From positions 1 to 64,000 of the forward strand of contig JASGJA010000018.1 in assembly GCA_049840935.1 (NCBI GenBank): a stretch of DNA of 64,000 nucleotides, read 5' to 3'. The translations under genes and the position numbers were made by a program. Below are positions 52,537-61,202 of the stretch, one piece after another (within the stretch, counting starts at the first letter, position 1; each line of letters begins with the position of its first letter). This stretch comes from Mesorhizobium_G sp049840935 (GTDB taxonomy: Bacteria; Pseudomonadota; Alphaproteobacteria; Rhizobiales; Rhizobiaceae). The notes beneath the pieces were generated by a model. That model was not told where the DNA came from, made no database searches, and was given only the letters and a program-made list of their open reading frames with translations.

Positions 52537-53429
52537 GCGCTGGCCTCGAAAATGAAATGCGCGCCCTGCCCCGTTGCAGGCGGCACGACAAGTACGTTAT
52601 CATGCGCCAAATAGGTTATCCCGTCCGCCTTGAAAAGACTGCCCAACGCTTCAATGTCGGGCGCAGCAAACACCGCCGCTACAGGATGAAGTCCTTCCGC
52701 ACTGTCATGGTTTTGCTTATCAAGTCCCGCAATCTCGTGCAAAACTTCAGGCGTCACGACCTCGATCACCACGTTCGGCAGCTTAAAAACAAGTCCGTCA
52801 ATATTGCTCGTACTGCTGGCAGGCACGTCAAAAAACGCCTCCAGAAAAGCTGAATGCGTGCGCGGTTCCGGCGAGGTCAGCACAATCCGCTGCAATCCGC
52901 TAACCCGGTTGCGATGGTGCTGGAGTGCGGCGCGATCCACCTTCGGCGTTTTGACCCGCTGGCAGGTAAAGAAATATGGCGCGGGCGATTGCAGATCACG
53001 CGCAAACGCCAGCCGAAACGCTGCAGTGCCCGCCTTGCCTGGTCTTGTCGATTACGTCGCGGGAAAAATCGAGGATTTTGCTGCCGGATATGCCCGCATC
53101 CACAAACCGCTTGTCGTCCGCCTTCAGCGTCCTTAGTTCCAAGCACAATGGATGCGAAACCTTCATCGTCCCGCGCGGTCGCGAAATACCCGGTCGCCGA
53201 TAACGAATCCGTTTCCGTCTTCCACGGCTTTCGCGACCGCATCAGCGTCCGCGACTGCCAGCGGCTCGATGAACGTTCCGTCTTCGAGATATATGCAACA
53301 ATTGGCGGTGCCAAATGGATGAACGCCAATCGGCGCAACCGTAAAACCCAGCGCACGATATCGGCGCTGGGCCTCGTCCAGATTAGCGACAGGCAATACA
53401 AGGTGATCGAGTGGATGAGCGGTCGACAT
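52533..53429 (-). CDS. VOC-family protein (glyoxalase-like), several frameshifts
   Basis: A two-part glyoxalase-like (VOC, Glyoxalase_3 type) protein of about 298 residues, split over frames. The N-terminal half reads HPLDHLVLPVANLDEAQRRY, GTANCCIYLEDGTFIEPLAV to about 53165. Then come DEGFASIVLGTKDAEG, short pieces, and the C-terminal half VDRAALQHHRNRVSGLQRIV with LTSPEPRTHSAFLEAFFDV and a final GQGAHFIFEA. Three or more indels lie between 52930 and 53175. The start ATG 53429 (MSTAHPLDH) fits the family; the stop overlaps the kdsA start by four bases. Substrate unknown. Confidence 0.8.
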
Positions 53430-53486
53430 AGCAGCTGCTTCTAGCGCGGCCCGCGTTGCATTCAACCGCTTATCCGTAAAATTCGA

Positions 53487-53984
53487 TCACCAGGGGTTAT
53501 TGCGAAACTGTCCCGCAACCTGATCCGAACTTGGAACGTTTCCGTTCGGCGTCAGCTTGTCGACAATTCCGGGCAGTGCCTTGGAAAGCTGGTCCAGCAA
53601 TTGATCTTCCGGGATGCCAGTGCGCTTGGAAAGTTCGGAAAGCATTCTGTCGCCGATTGCCTTGCCCAGATCCTGAGGCGCGATTGGCGCGTTCTGCTTG
53701 TCGGTCTTGACCCAGCTATCGGCCACGTCGCCCTGCCCGTTCTTTGCAAGCCGTTCAAGCAACCCGCCCAGCCCGCCTTCCAGCAAACCGCCTTGACCCG
53801 GCTGAGTCTGCGCAGTTGTGTCGTTTTGCGGTGAGGTCTGGCGCGGCAATTCCTTCTGTTCCGTCTCCGGTTCGTCGTCCTTATGGCTGCCGGAAAGCAT
53901 CTTTCCGGCCAGCAATGCGCCCAGCGCAATCAGCAGCGGCTTCGTAATGTTTCCGCCCGGCACGGCGTCGTCAAACAGTCCCAT
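53487..53984 (-). CDS. YidB-family (DUF937) protein
   Basis: A 165-residue protein related to YidB. The N-terminus MGLFDDAVPGG precedes a hydrophobic stretch (LLIALGALLAGKML). A Gln/Thr-rich polar part leads to GLLEGGLGGLLERLAKNGQG and the YidB core ADSWVKTDKQNAPIAPQDLG with KRTGIPEDQLLDQLSKALPG. It ends GQFRNNPW. YidB-like proteins are small, of unknown function. The gene is intact and diverges from the YeaQ-like gene at 54136. Confidence 0.88.
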   Translation of the reverse strand: MGLFDDAVPGGNITKPLLIALGALLAGKMLSGSHKDDEPETEQKELPRQTSPQNDTTAQTQPGQGGLLEGGLGGLLERLAKNGQGDVADSWVKTDKQNAPIAPQDLGKAIGDRMLSELSKRTGIPEDQLLDQLSKALPGIVDKLTPNGNVPSSDQVAGQFRNNPW

Positions 53985-54135
53985 TTATGCTCTCCCTGAA
54001 ACACGCCGCCCAGCGGTTGCAGGCGGCAGGATGAAAACCACGGCTTACAACGAATCTCTCTGCGGTTGCGTTCCGCAGGTCGTTGTGAAAGCATCCAAAA
54101 CCTAGGGTATGTCTGAAATATGAAGGGTGAGGAAA

Positions 54136-54391
54136 ATGGGTATCATCGCTTGGATTTTGCTCGGCCTGATTGCGGGCTTTATCGGTAGCCGGTTGATGGG
54201 AGCCGGTGGTCAGGGTCTCCTGATGGACATTGTTCTCGGAATCGTCGGGCGCTATCATCGGCGGCTTTATCTTTAGCGCCGTGCTTGGCGTCGGTGTCAC
54301 CGGCTTTAATCTTTGGAGCCTCGTCGTAGCAGTCATAGGCGCCATGATTGCCATCTGGGGCTACCACCAGATTACCGGCAAACGACTCTGA
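54136..54391 (+). CDS. GlsB/YeaQ/YmgE-family membrane protein, one frameshift
   Basis: A second small membrane protein of the YeaQ family (about 84 residues), with helices IIAWILLGLIAGFIGSRLMG and, after the break, FIFSAVLGVGV and WSLVVAVIGAMIAIWGYHQI. As read it stops early after IVLGIVGRYHRRLYL. Deleting one G in GTCGGGCGC near 54250 gives IVGAIIGGFIFSAVLGVGVT, the normal text, and a total of 85 codons ending at 54391. A sequence error is likely. SD AGGGTGAGGA precedes the ATG. Confidence 0.87.
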
Positions 54392-54504
54392 CCCTTCTGG
54401 GCTAGTCATTCTTTAACCTCTGAAATCATGAAGGTCTGGCACCGGGCGCAGTGTCCGGTGTAGATCTTTTTGCAGAACTCAATAAGACAATTGGCAGGTT
54501 GGAT

Positions 54505-55374
54505 ATGGCGAAGGTCGCGTTTCTTGGATTGGGTGTAATGGGCTATCCGATGGCAGCCCATCTCAAGAATAAGGGTGGCCATGACGTAACTGTCTATAAC
54601 CGCACCACCGCAAAGGCCGAGAAATGGGCCGCAGAGCATGGTGGCACTTTCGCGAAAACTCCTGCCGAAGCTGCAAAAGACAAGGATTTCGTCTTTTCGT
54701 GCGTCGGAAACGACGATGATCTGCGTTCTGTCACCACCGGCAAGGACGGTGCGTTTTCCGCCATGTCGAAAGGTGCGATTTTCATCGACAACACCACCGC
54801 TTCCGCTACCGTGGCTCGCGAGCTTGACGAAGCTGCCAAAACTGGCGGTTTCAGCTTTCTGGATGCGCCTGTTTCAGGCGGTCAGGCCGGTGCTGAAAAC
54901 GGCGTTTTGACAGTTATGGTCGGCGGTGATGAAAGGGATTTCGAGCGCGCGAAGCCTGTGATTTCAGCCTTTGCGCGTATGGTTGGCTTGATGGGGCCAG
55001 CCGGTTCCGGCCAGTTGACCAAGATGATCAATCAAATCTGTATTGCCGGTCTTGTTCAGGGCTTGGCCGAAGGCATTCACTTCGGCAAGAAAGCCGGTTT
55101 GGACATCGAGAAAGTCATTGATGTCATTTCCAAAGGTGCCGCCGGTTCATGGCAGATGGAAAATCGTCACAAGACCATGAATGCCGGAAAATATGATTTT
55201 GGGTTCGCGGTTGACTGGATGCGTAAAGACCTCGGCATCTGCCTCGCCGAAGCTGACAACAACGGTGCCAAGCTGCCCGTCACTGCGCTGATCGATCAGT
55301 TCTACAAGGACGTTCAGGGCATGGGTGGCAAGCGCTGGGATACGTCTTCATTGCTCGCTCGTTTGGAAAAATAG
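54505..55374 (+). CDS. NAD(P)-dependent beta-hydroxyacid dehydrogenase
   Basis: A 289-residue protein of the 3-hydroxyisobutyrate dehydrogenase/GLYR1 family. The Rossmann motif is FLGLGVMGYPMAAHL (residues 5-19). The substrate-binding text FLDAPVSGGQAGAENG (about 115-130) and catalytic Lys in GQLTKMINQICIAG (about 172) are present. It may reduce succinic or glyoxylic semialdehyde or oxidise 3-hydroxyisobutyrate; the sequence does not settle this. ATG 54505 is natural. It ends in a large palindrome shared with the convergent Lrp gene. Confidence 0.9.
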   Translation: MAKVAFLGLGVMGYPMAAHLKNKGGHDVTVYNRTTAKAEKWAAEHGGTFAKTPAEAAKDKDFVFSCVGNDDDLRSVTTGKDGAFSAMSKGAIFIDNTTASATVARELDEAAKTGGFSFLDAPVSGGQAGAENGVLTVMVGGDERDFERAKPVISAFARMVGLMGPAGSGQLTKMINQICIAGLVQGLAEGIHFGKKAGLDIEKVIDVISKGAAGSWQMENRHKTMNAGKYDFGFAVDWMRKDLGICLAEADNNGAKLPVTALIDQFYKDVQGMGGKRWDTSSLLARLEK

Positions 55375-55384
55375 CGGCAGTTTA

Positions 55385-55442
55385 TGGCGCAAAATCGGAT
55401 TTTTACGGGCGTATTTTGCCCGATTTGACCGATTTTGCGCCA
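55385..55442. terminator. Bidirectional terminator-like palindrome
   Basis: TGGCGCAAAATCGG (55385-55398) is perfectly complementary to CCGATTTTGCGCCA (55429-55442). An inner GGGC/GCCC hairpin lies in the 30-nt loop, and TTTTT follows the left arm. It occupies the gap between two convergent genes (dehydrogenase and Lrp regulator), where a two-way terminator is expected. Confidence 0.65.
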
Positions 55443-55455
55443 AGAAACGCGTAGT

Positions 55456-55959
55456 TTATGCAGCGGATGAGGCGCTTTCCTTGTCCAAAACCATATAATC
55501 GAGCGGCATTTGCGTCGTATATTTGATCTGCTCCATCGCAAACGAAGACGAAACATCTCGTATTTCGATCTTGGCGATCATGCGCTTATAAAACGCGTCA
55601 TAAGCAGCAATATCTGGAACGACTACCCGCAGCAGGTAGTCGACTTCGCCGGACATGCGATAAAATTCAACGACTTCCGGGAATTCCTGAATAACTTCCG
55701 AGAAACGCCGTAGCCACTCGTGGCTGTGCGAATTGGTCCTGATTGCCACGAAAACCGTAACCCGAACATTGATCTTCTCCGCATCGAGAACCGCTACCCT
55801 GCGCTTGATAACACCTTCTTCTTCCAGCTTCTGGATACGTCTCCAGCAAGGCGTGGTTGAAAGCCCAACTTTCTTCGCAATATCGGCCACAGCCAAGGTT
55901 GCGTCTTCTTGAAGAAGGCGAAGAATTTTGCGGTCGAGGCGGTCCATTTGGCGCTCCAT
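55456..55959 (-). CDS. Lrp/AsnC-family transcription regulator
   Basis: A 167-residue regulator. The N-terminal HTH (MDRLDRKILRLLQEDATLAV, DIAKKVGLSTTPCWRRIQKL) has the recognition helix at about residues 32-45. The C-terminal RAM domain (TVFVAIRTNSHSHEWLRRFS, VVEFYRMSGEVDYLLRVVVP) binds an amino acid. Lrp-type proteins of this form often control amino acid catabolism or transport. ATG 55959 or the ATG four codons later are both possible. A GACGCG/CGCGTC palindrome lies just upstream. Confidence 0.93.
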   Translation of the reverse strand: MERQMDRLDRKILRLLQEDATLAVADIAKKVGLSTTPCWRRIQKLEEEGVIKRRVAVLDAEKINVRVTVFVAIRTNSHSHEWLRRFSEVIQEFPEVVEFYRMSGEVDYLLRVVVPDIAAYDAFYKRMIAKIEIRDVSSSFAMEQIKYTTQMPLDYMVLDKESASSAA

Positions 55960-55978
55960 TAGAATATATTCGCGTTAT

Positions 55979-55994
55979 GACGCGATTTCGCGTC
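55979..55994. promoter_or_regulatory. Palindrome upstream of the Lrp gene
   Basis: GACGCGATTTCGCGTC is a 6-bp perfect inverted repeat around ATTT, 19 bp before the Lrp start codon, in AT-rich DNA. Lrp proteins often repress their own gene, so this could be an autoregulatory site, although the Lrp consensus is usually more AT-rich. It overlaps the end region of the uracil-DNA glycosylase gene's intergenic space. Confidence 0.35.
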
Positions 55995-56013
55995 TCATTT
56001 CAAGAAAAATTTT

Positions 56014-56639
56014 CTACATTATGTGCTGCGCTACTACCTCTCGCAGTTTAGGCAGCAATTCCGTTTCAAACCACGGGTTCTTCCTGATCCAGATGGTGCT
56101 GCGCCATGACGGATGCGGCAGCGGAATGATTTTGGGATGATCTGAGTGCTCGTAAATATCGCGCCAATCTGGCGACAGTCTCGGTAAGCGTTTTGCGGCG
56201 CTGTTCTCTGAGATGCCACGCCTGTGCGTATTGGCCGATTATCAAAAGTAATTTCAATTGAGGCATGAGATCCAGAAATTGCTGACGCCAAGCTGGCGCA
56301 CATTCCGGTCGCGGTGGGCAGGTCGGAGCCCTTCTGATCCTGGCCGGGAAAGCAGAACCCCATTGGAAGAATTGCGAATTTCGCCGGATCGTAAAACGTG
56401 GCTCGATCTACTCCCAGCCAGTTGCGCAATGTATCGCCGGAGCGGTCCTGAAAGGGTATTCCGCTTTCATGGACCTTGGTTCCGGGAGCTTGCCCGGCAA
56501 CGAGTATCCTCGCTTTGGCCGAAACTGTGAAAACTGGTCTCGGCTCGTGCGGAAGTGGCTTACCTACTGGGTTTTCAACACAAATTCTGCAATTGCGCGC
56601 CCGCGCTGCCAATTGCTGAAGTTGTGTCGACGCGTTCAT
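56014..56639 (-). CDS. Uracil-DNA glycosylase family protein, frameshifted
   Basis: A uracil-DNA glycosylase-superfamily protein (COG1573-like) of about 205 residues. The first frame gives CRICVENPVGKPLPHEPRPV, then ILVAGQAPGTKVHESGIPFQ (motif I, GQAPG) and GDTLRNWLGV. A second frame continues PQLKLLLIIGQYAQAWHLRE and a third holds the motif II-like HPKIIPLPHPSWRSTIWIRK with the stop at 56014. Shifts fall near 56310 and 56165. The GST gene overlaps its start by four bases. Base-excision repair is the likely role. Confidence 0.86.
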
Positions 56640-57247
56640 ACACTAGCGCTTGGCCGCGCCTTTAGCTCATCGTACCAGCGCTGTACGTGCGTCAGATTGT
56701 CGGGAATTGCGATGCGTGCCGGCTTCATAAAGTCGAGCGCAATCAGCCCGGTAATGTCGGCAACAGAATACGCATTTCCGGCTACGAATTGCCTTTGCGC
56801 TAATTCGGAATCGAGAAGCGCCATGAAATCCAAAGCTCTCTGCTTGTTTACCTCCCCCCATTCCGCGATCTGCGGCACTTCCCAATCTTTCATCGCCGGA
56901 TGAATGTGCCGGAAGGACTGCGATACCGGAAAAAGGAAGTTCAATTCCATGCGCCGCTGCCACATCTCCACCAATGCCTTGCCAACGGCACCTTGGCCGA
57001 AAAGCGGGGGTTCCGGATGCAATTCTTCGAAATAGCGGCAAATCGCTATGCTTTCAGTGATGATCGTGCCGTCGTCCAGTTCAAGTATCGGCAATCGGCG
57101 CAACGGATTGCGCTTGAAGACGTCTTCTCCGCGATGTTCCAATGCTGCCATGTCGACTGGTACAAGCGGCACTTCAATGCCCTTCTCGGCGAGAAAAACA
57201 CGTACGCGGCGCGGATTAGGAGCCTTGCCACCGTCAAACAATTTCAT
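56636..57247 (-). CDS. Glutathione S-transferase family protein
   Basis: A 203-residue GST. The thioredoxin-like N-terminal domain has KLFDGGKAPNPRRVRVFLAE and the cis-Pro and Ser of LPILELDDGTIITESIAICR (glutathione-binding ES motif, about residues 54-73). The all-helical C-terminal domain (AGNAYSVADITGLIALDFMK) has the N-capping box. The catalytic residue would be the Ser/Asn near SAPNP-like text (KAPNPRR). Its role, such as detoxification, cannot be specified. It is coupled to the glycosylase gene by an ATGA overlap. Confidence 0.93.
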   Translation of the reverse strand: MKLFDGGKAPNPRRVRVFLAEKGIEVPLVPVDMAALEHRGEDVFKRNPLRRLPILELDDGTIITESIAICRYFEELHPEPPLFGQGAVGKALVEMWQRRMELNFLFPVSQSFRHIHPAMKDWEVPQIAEWGEVNKQRALDFMALLDSELAQRQFVAGNAYSVADITGLIALDFMKPARIAIPDNLTHVQRWYDELKARPSASV

Positions 57248-57279
57248 GGTTTTCCTCCGGGCGTTCTATTGCCAGTATT

Positions 57280-57913
57280 CTAAGCACGGCTGAATAGGCT
57301 TGAAAGCCAGTTTCTGATGGCATCGCCAAGTCTGGCAAGGAAATCGTCCGTCGGTTTTGCGGGGTGTTCCGGATTTTGTCGCCATTCGCGTGGCCGCTCA
57401 AATTCGCCTGCCCATATGCCTTTCTTTTCCCGGCGCGCCTTGGCCTCAAGTGCTTCATATCCGCCATAGGATATGGCCCACCCGGACTTCGACCATTGCT
57501 GCATTTATTTCGATTGCGCCCACTGTGCAGACCGCAAGCAGACGATCATATTTATCGTGCTCGATGCCTCGGCAATCTACGCGTTTGCCATTGATCAGAA
57601 CCCGGAGAGCGGTTCGCGAATTTTGTCCACAAGCGTAAGACTTGCCCTGCAAGCTGCATGACTGGTGGAGTTCTGGTGCGTCGATGCCCCAAAGCCTTAT
57701 CCGAACGCCACCAAGGGTAAGCGAGTCACCATCATTTACGACAGGCGTGTCGTAGTACCTGATCTGTCGCGACTCGTTCAGTCTGGCGACCAGAAACATC
57801 AGTGAGAAAAGCAGGACTGCAGCGAGGAGATAGTCCAGCAGTTTGCGCCATAAAGGGCGCGTCCGAGCCGAATAAACGCGCCCTTTTCGCCGTTGGAAGA
57901 GCTTTTCACTCAT
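57280..57913 (-). CDS. Membrane-anchored thermonuclease-like protein, one frameshift
   Basis: A staphylococcal nuclease-like protein of about 210 residues. A single N-terminal helix (LLDYLLAAVLLFSLMFLVAR) anchors it, so the nuclease part is periplasmic or secreted. SNase features are VVNDGDSLTLGGVRIRLWGI with DAPEL, then KYDRLLAVCTV (catalytic Arg and Glu positions are partly visible as R, D and R). After AAMVEV the frame breaks near 57485; another frame continues SGWAISYGGYEALEAKARRE, KKGIWAGEFERPREWR to 57280. Joining gives the normal family length. Confidence 0.87.
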
Positions 57914-57989
57914 ATGGCAAACAGTCTCTTAAGCTTTGGCAACTAGCGTGGATGTGAGGTCTTATTTCGTCGATCCATCGCAGTTCTAA

Positions 57990-59512
57990 ATGACTCTGGA
58001 AAGCCCAGAAATTGCCGACAAATTTGTTGTGGATCGCCGCAAGGCGGTCCGCAATAAAGATGTTGCGCATGCGGTGAAAAAAACCCGCGAAAGGCTTTCC
58101 CAAGGTTCCGGCAATCCGCTTTTTGACCGGGAACTGGTGAAGCTCCACGCAAATGCGATGGTGAATTACTTCCCCGTAATGCCGTTCCTGAGCATGGTTC
58201 TGACTGTGGCGGCAGTCGTTAATGGCGCCGAACCAACGCTTTTCATCTGGCCACTGCTAACTGCGATTTGCTATCTGCCGCTGGCCGTTATTGCGCGGCG
58301 CTGCGCCCGCACTGACGCTGCCGATATAAAGGTTTCGGTCAGCCATCACGATTTTTTGCTGGCGCATTTCGTCAGCGGGTTGAGTTGGGTCTATTTCGTG
58401 ACCATGACCTGCAACGCCTGCAGCGCGGACCCTTTAGCGTTGCTAAAGGCGGCGGTTCTTTTAGTGATTATCGCCGCCACAGCGATCGTTGCATCGTCAC
58501 TGCGAGGCGCGGTTCTCGCAACATATACGCTGCCGGTGCTGGCCTTCGGCGCGACGTACTCCGCCTCTTCCGAACCGCTCGTTCTGATCCTGTTCATGCT
58601 GCTGGCGTGCGCACTGGTGTTCTTCACCTATATCGCCGCAACAATGCACAAATCCGCGCTGCAAATGTTGGCGTTTCGCTCCGAGAAGGACGAATTGATC
58701 GCGGAACTCGAAACAGCGAAAGCAATGTCTGACGAGGCGCGCTATCGCGCGGAAGAAGCGAACATGGCAAAGTCACGCTTTCTGGCCTCCATGAGCCACG
58801 AACTGCGTACTCCGTTGAATGCCATTCTTGGCTTTTCCGAAGTCATGTCGAACGAAGTTCTGGGGCCGATGAATAACGCCTCATACCTCGATTATGCGCA
58901 CGATATTCATAAATCCGGTCAGCATCTACTCGACCTTATCAATGAAATTCTGGACCTTTCGCGCATCGAGGCCGGTCGCTACCAACTGAACGAAGAGCCG
59001 CTAAATCTGCATTTCGTGGTGGAAGAATGCTGCCACATGATGGAATTGCGCGCCCGCAAAGCGCGACATAAAGATTATCAGGCAACTGGAAACGAAACTG
59101 CCGCGATTGCTGGCCGATGAACGCGCGGTGCGCCAGATAACTCTGAATTTGATGTCGAATGCGCTGAAATTTGCGCCTGCTGGCAGCGAGGTACGCGTTC
59201 GCGTCGGTTGGACTGCTGGCGGCGGGCAATATGTTTCGGTGAAGGATAGCGGCCCCGGCATACCGGCCGACGAAATACCGATTGTGCTGTCAGCATTTGG
59301 ACAAGGAACAATTGCGATCAAGAACGCTGAGCAAGGCACGGGCCTTGGCTTGCCGATTGTGCAGGGCTTGCTGAAAGTTCACGGCGGTGAATTTCAATTG
59401 CATTCCAAGCTGCGCGAAGGCACGGAAGCAATCGCGATATTTCCCTGCAACCCGCGTGATGGACGCCCTGCCCGCTTTGCCGACCAAGGCGACGGGACAA
59501 CGCAGACCTTAA
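57990..59512 (+). CDS. Membrane sensor histidine kinase, two frameshifts
   Basis: A hybrid-free sensor kinase of about 505 residues. Six helices fill about residues 60-220, followed by a coiled coil (KDELIAELETAKAMSDEARY). The H-box SRFLASMSHELRTPLNAILG carries the phospho-His (about 270), typical of PleC/DivJ-like kinases of alphaproteobacteria. Near 59075 the frame shifts; the second frame holds N-box ITLNLMSNALKFAPAG, G1 VKDSGPGI and G2 GTGLGLPIVQG. A second shift near 59440 restores MDALPALPTKATGQRRP with a stop at 59512. The stop overlaps that of cobT, which converges. Confidence 0.9.
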
Positions 59513-60478
59513 ATCGCGCTGGCAACCGCCGCCTTGACCGTGAGCAAGGCGAGTGCTCCGGACAAAGGTTGTTCGCTGTCGCCATCGAATCCGCTATCGA
59601 AGATCGCGTTTAGATCCAGCGCCCTTGCCAGCTTGCTGGTTCGCGCATTCAACGGACGTTCGGCCAATACGCAATGGGCGATAGCGCGTGGCTCGATCGA
59701 TGCAAGCACCGCTGCTGCTGCAATGAGCCGCGTGACCATGCAGAACGACCGGAACGCGCTCGATACCAGCTGCCAGAATTGCACCGGCCAAGGCGGCAAA
59801 TTCGCGACCGCCAATGCGGCAAAGCGCTTCCAAAGGATCGCTGCAATGCGGACCATGTAGCGCCAGCACCTCGTTTACGACGCTCGTTCGCTGCTCACAG
59901 CAAGATCATCGTCACTGCCTTCCAGCCATTCCTCTGCCGGTCCACTGTGCAGCGCGGCAAGAAGGGCTGCTGCAACCGTGGAAGCGCCCGCGCCGAAGCT
60001 GCCAAGGCAAAGCAAATCGGGCTTGTCCATTAGAGCTTCCATGCCGAAGGCCATAGTCGCGGCACACGCACGCTCATCCAAAGCCGGCGCTTTGGTGATG
60101 TCAGCCGTAGGCATATCAAGCGCGAGATCAAACACCTTCAAGCCGAGATCATAGGTCTGACAAATTCTGCAAATTGCAGCCGTTCCGTTTCCGCAACTTT
60201 CCACAAGAGCCGCCGTGGAAGAGATTGGATCGTGCGAGATGCCATGCCGCAAAACGCCATGCGTTCCGGCAAATATCGCCACCTGCGGACGCACGATATG
60301 GCGCGATGCTCCCGCTATCGAAGCATACCACGCTGCCAAATCTCCGATCTTGCCGCCGGGCGCGGATGCGTTGCGCTTTTCAAACGCAGCGCGCGCCGCC
60401 TCTGCTGCCGCACGGTCTGGCGCGGGGAGTTGCGACGAGCAAATTGCGGAAATCGTCAAACGGAAGGGTGATGCTCAT
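59509..60478 (-). CDS. cobT: CobT phosphoribosyltransferase, three frameshifts
   Basis: Nicotinate-nucleotide-dimethylbenzimidazole phosphoribosyltransferase, which makes the lower ligand of cobalamin. The start MSITLPFDDFRNLLVATPR is in one frame. The main part (PGGKIGDLAAWYASIAG, VAIFAGTHGV, DLLCLGSFGAGASTVAAALL) is in a second. The third and fourth pieces are LEALCRIGGREFAALAGAIL and ARALDLNAIFDSGFDGDSEQ ending LLTVKAAVASAI. Shifts lie near 60420, 59870 and 59745. The joined length of about 322 residues is slightly below typical. It lies between the kinase gene and the DUF1289 gene. Confidence 0.88.
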
Positions 60479-60575
60479 GGAGCGGCAATTAGCGCCGCAT
60501 CCCGCGTCGCACAATAGCCAAACGCTTGCATCCCACCGCAAGCTGGCCCATTTGAAGATACAAAGGAAACCGCGC

Positions 60576-60806
60576 GTGGCAATTAAATCGCCCTGCATTC
60601 TCGTCTGCTCGATCGACGACCGCACCGGATATTGTTTCGGTTGCGGGCGCACGCGCGATGAAATTGCGGGCTGGATCGAGATGACCAGCGAGCGGCGGCG
60701 CGAGGTGATGGCCGAATTGCCCGCGCGGCTAGCGACGGTGGAGCGCAAGCCCAGACGCGAAACGCGGCGGACGCGCATGGCGCGTGAGCGCGGCGCAGCT
60801 TCATGA
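60576..60806 (+). CDS. DUF1289 family protein
   Basis: A 76-residue protein of the DUF1289 family. The conserved Cys cluster SPCILVCSIDDRTGYCFGCG (four Cys, residues 5-22) with the following TRDEIAGWIEMTSERRREVM suggests a small iron-sulfur or zinc site. Its function is unknown; genes of this family often accompany cobT-related genes in Hyphomicrobiales. The start is GTG 60576, preceded by AAGGAAAC; the frame is open much further upstream, but family similarity begins here. Confidence 0.9.
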   Translation: MAIKSPCILVCSIDDRTGYCFGCGRTRDEIAGWIEMTSERRREVMAELPARLATVERKPRRETRRTRMARERGAAS

Positions 60807-60815
60807 GGAGTTTCG

Positions 60816-61202
60816 ATGCGTTCTGATCGCCTGTTGTGGATCGTGCTGGCGGCGTTGGGCATCGCTGCGCTGCTGCTGATGTTCAATGATAGCGCCGGTC
60901 GGACGCTCGGCCTCAGCAACAGCGATTTCGCTAGCGTGATTTATCTTGGCAGCATTGCGCTGGTCGTAGGCGCGGGCGTTGTGGCCCGCGCGCGCTTCGG
61001 CGGCAATGTGCTGACCCAGATCATCCTCTGGCTCGGCATCGTGCTGGCGCTGGTGGTTGGCTACAAGCTTTATCAGGGCGAACCGCTGTTTCCGCGCGAC
61101 CGGCCTTTGCCGCCGCCCGCATCAGGGACAGGGATTTCCGCATCTCTGGTGGATGGCGTCCACGGCAGCTTGCATTTCGTCCGTCCAGTCGACTTCGGCT
61201 GA
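60816..61202 (+). CDS. Membrane protein, N-terminal part of a TIGR02281-like aspartic protease
   Basis: A 128-residue frame. The first 90 residues have three helices (LLWIVLAALGIAALLLMFND, DFASVIYLGSIALVVGAGVV, VLTQIILWLGIVLALVVGYK), the membrane part that normally precedes a periplasmic retropepsin-like domain in TIGR02281 proteins. That domain, with its DTGAS motif, is missing: after LYQGEPLFPRDRPLPPP the frame runs antisense into the aldo/keto reductase gene. The gene may have lost its 3' part by deletion, or this is a short variant. SD GAGG precedes the ATG. Confidence 0.7.
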   Translation: MRSDRLLWIVLAALGIAALLLMFNDSAGRTLGLSNSDFASVIYLGSIALVVGAGVVARARFGGNVLTQIILWLGIVLALVVGYKLYQGEPLFPRDRPLPPPASGTGISASLVDGVHGSLHFVRPVDFG

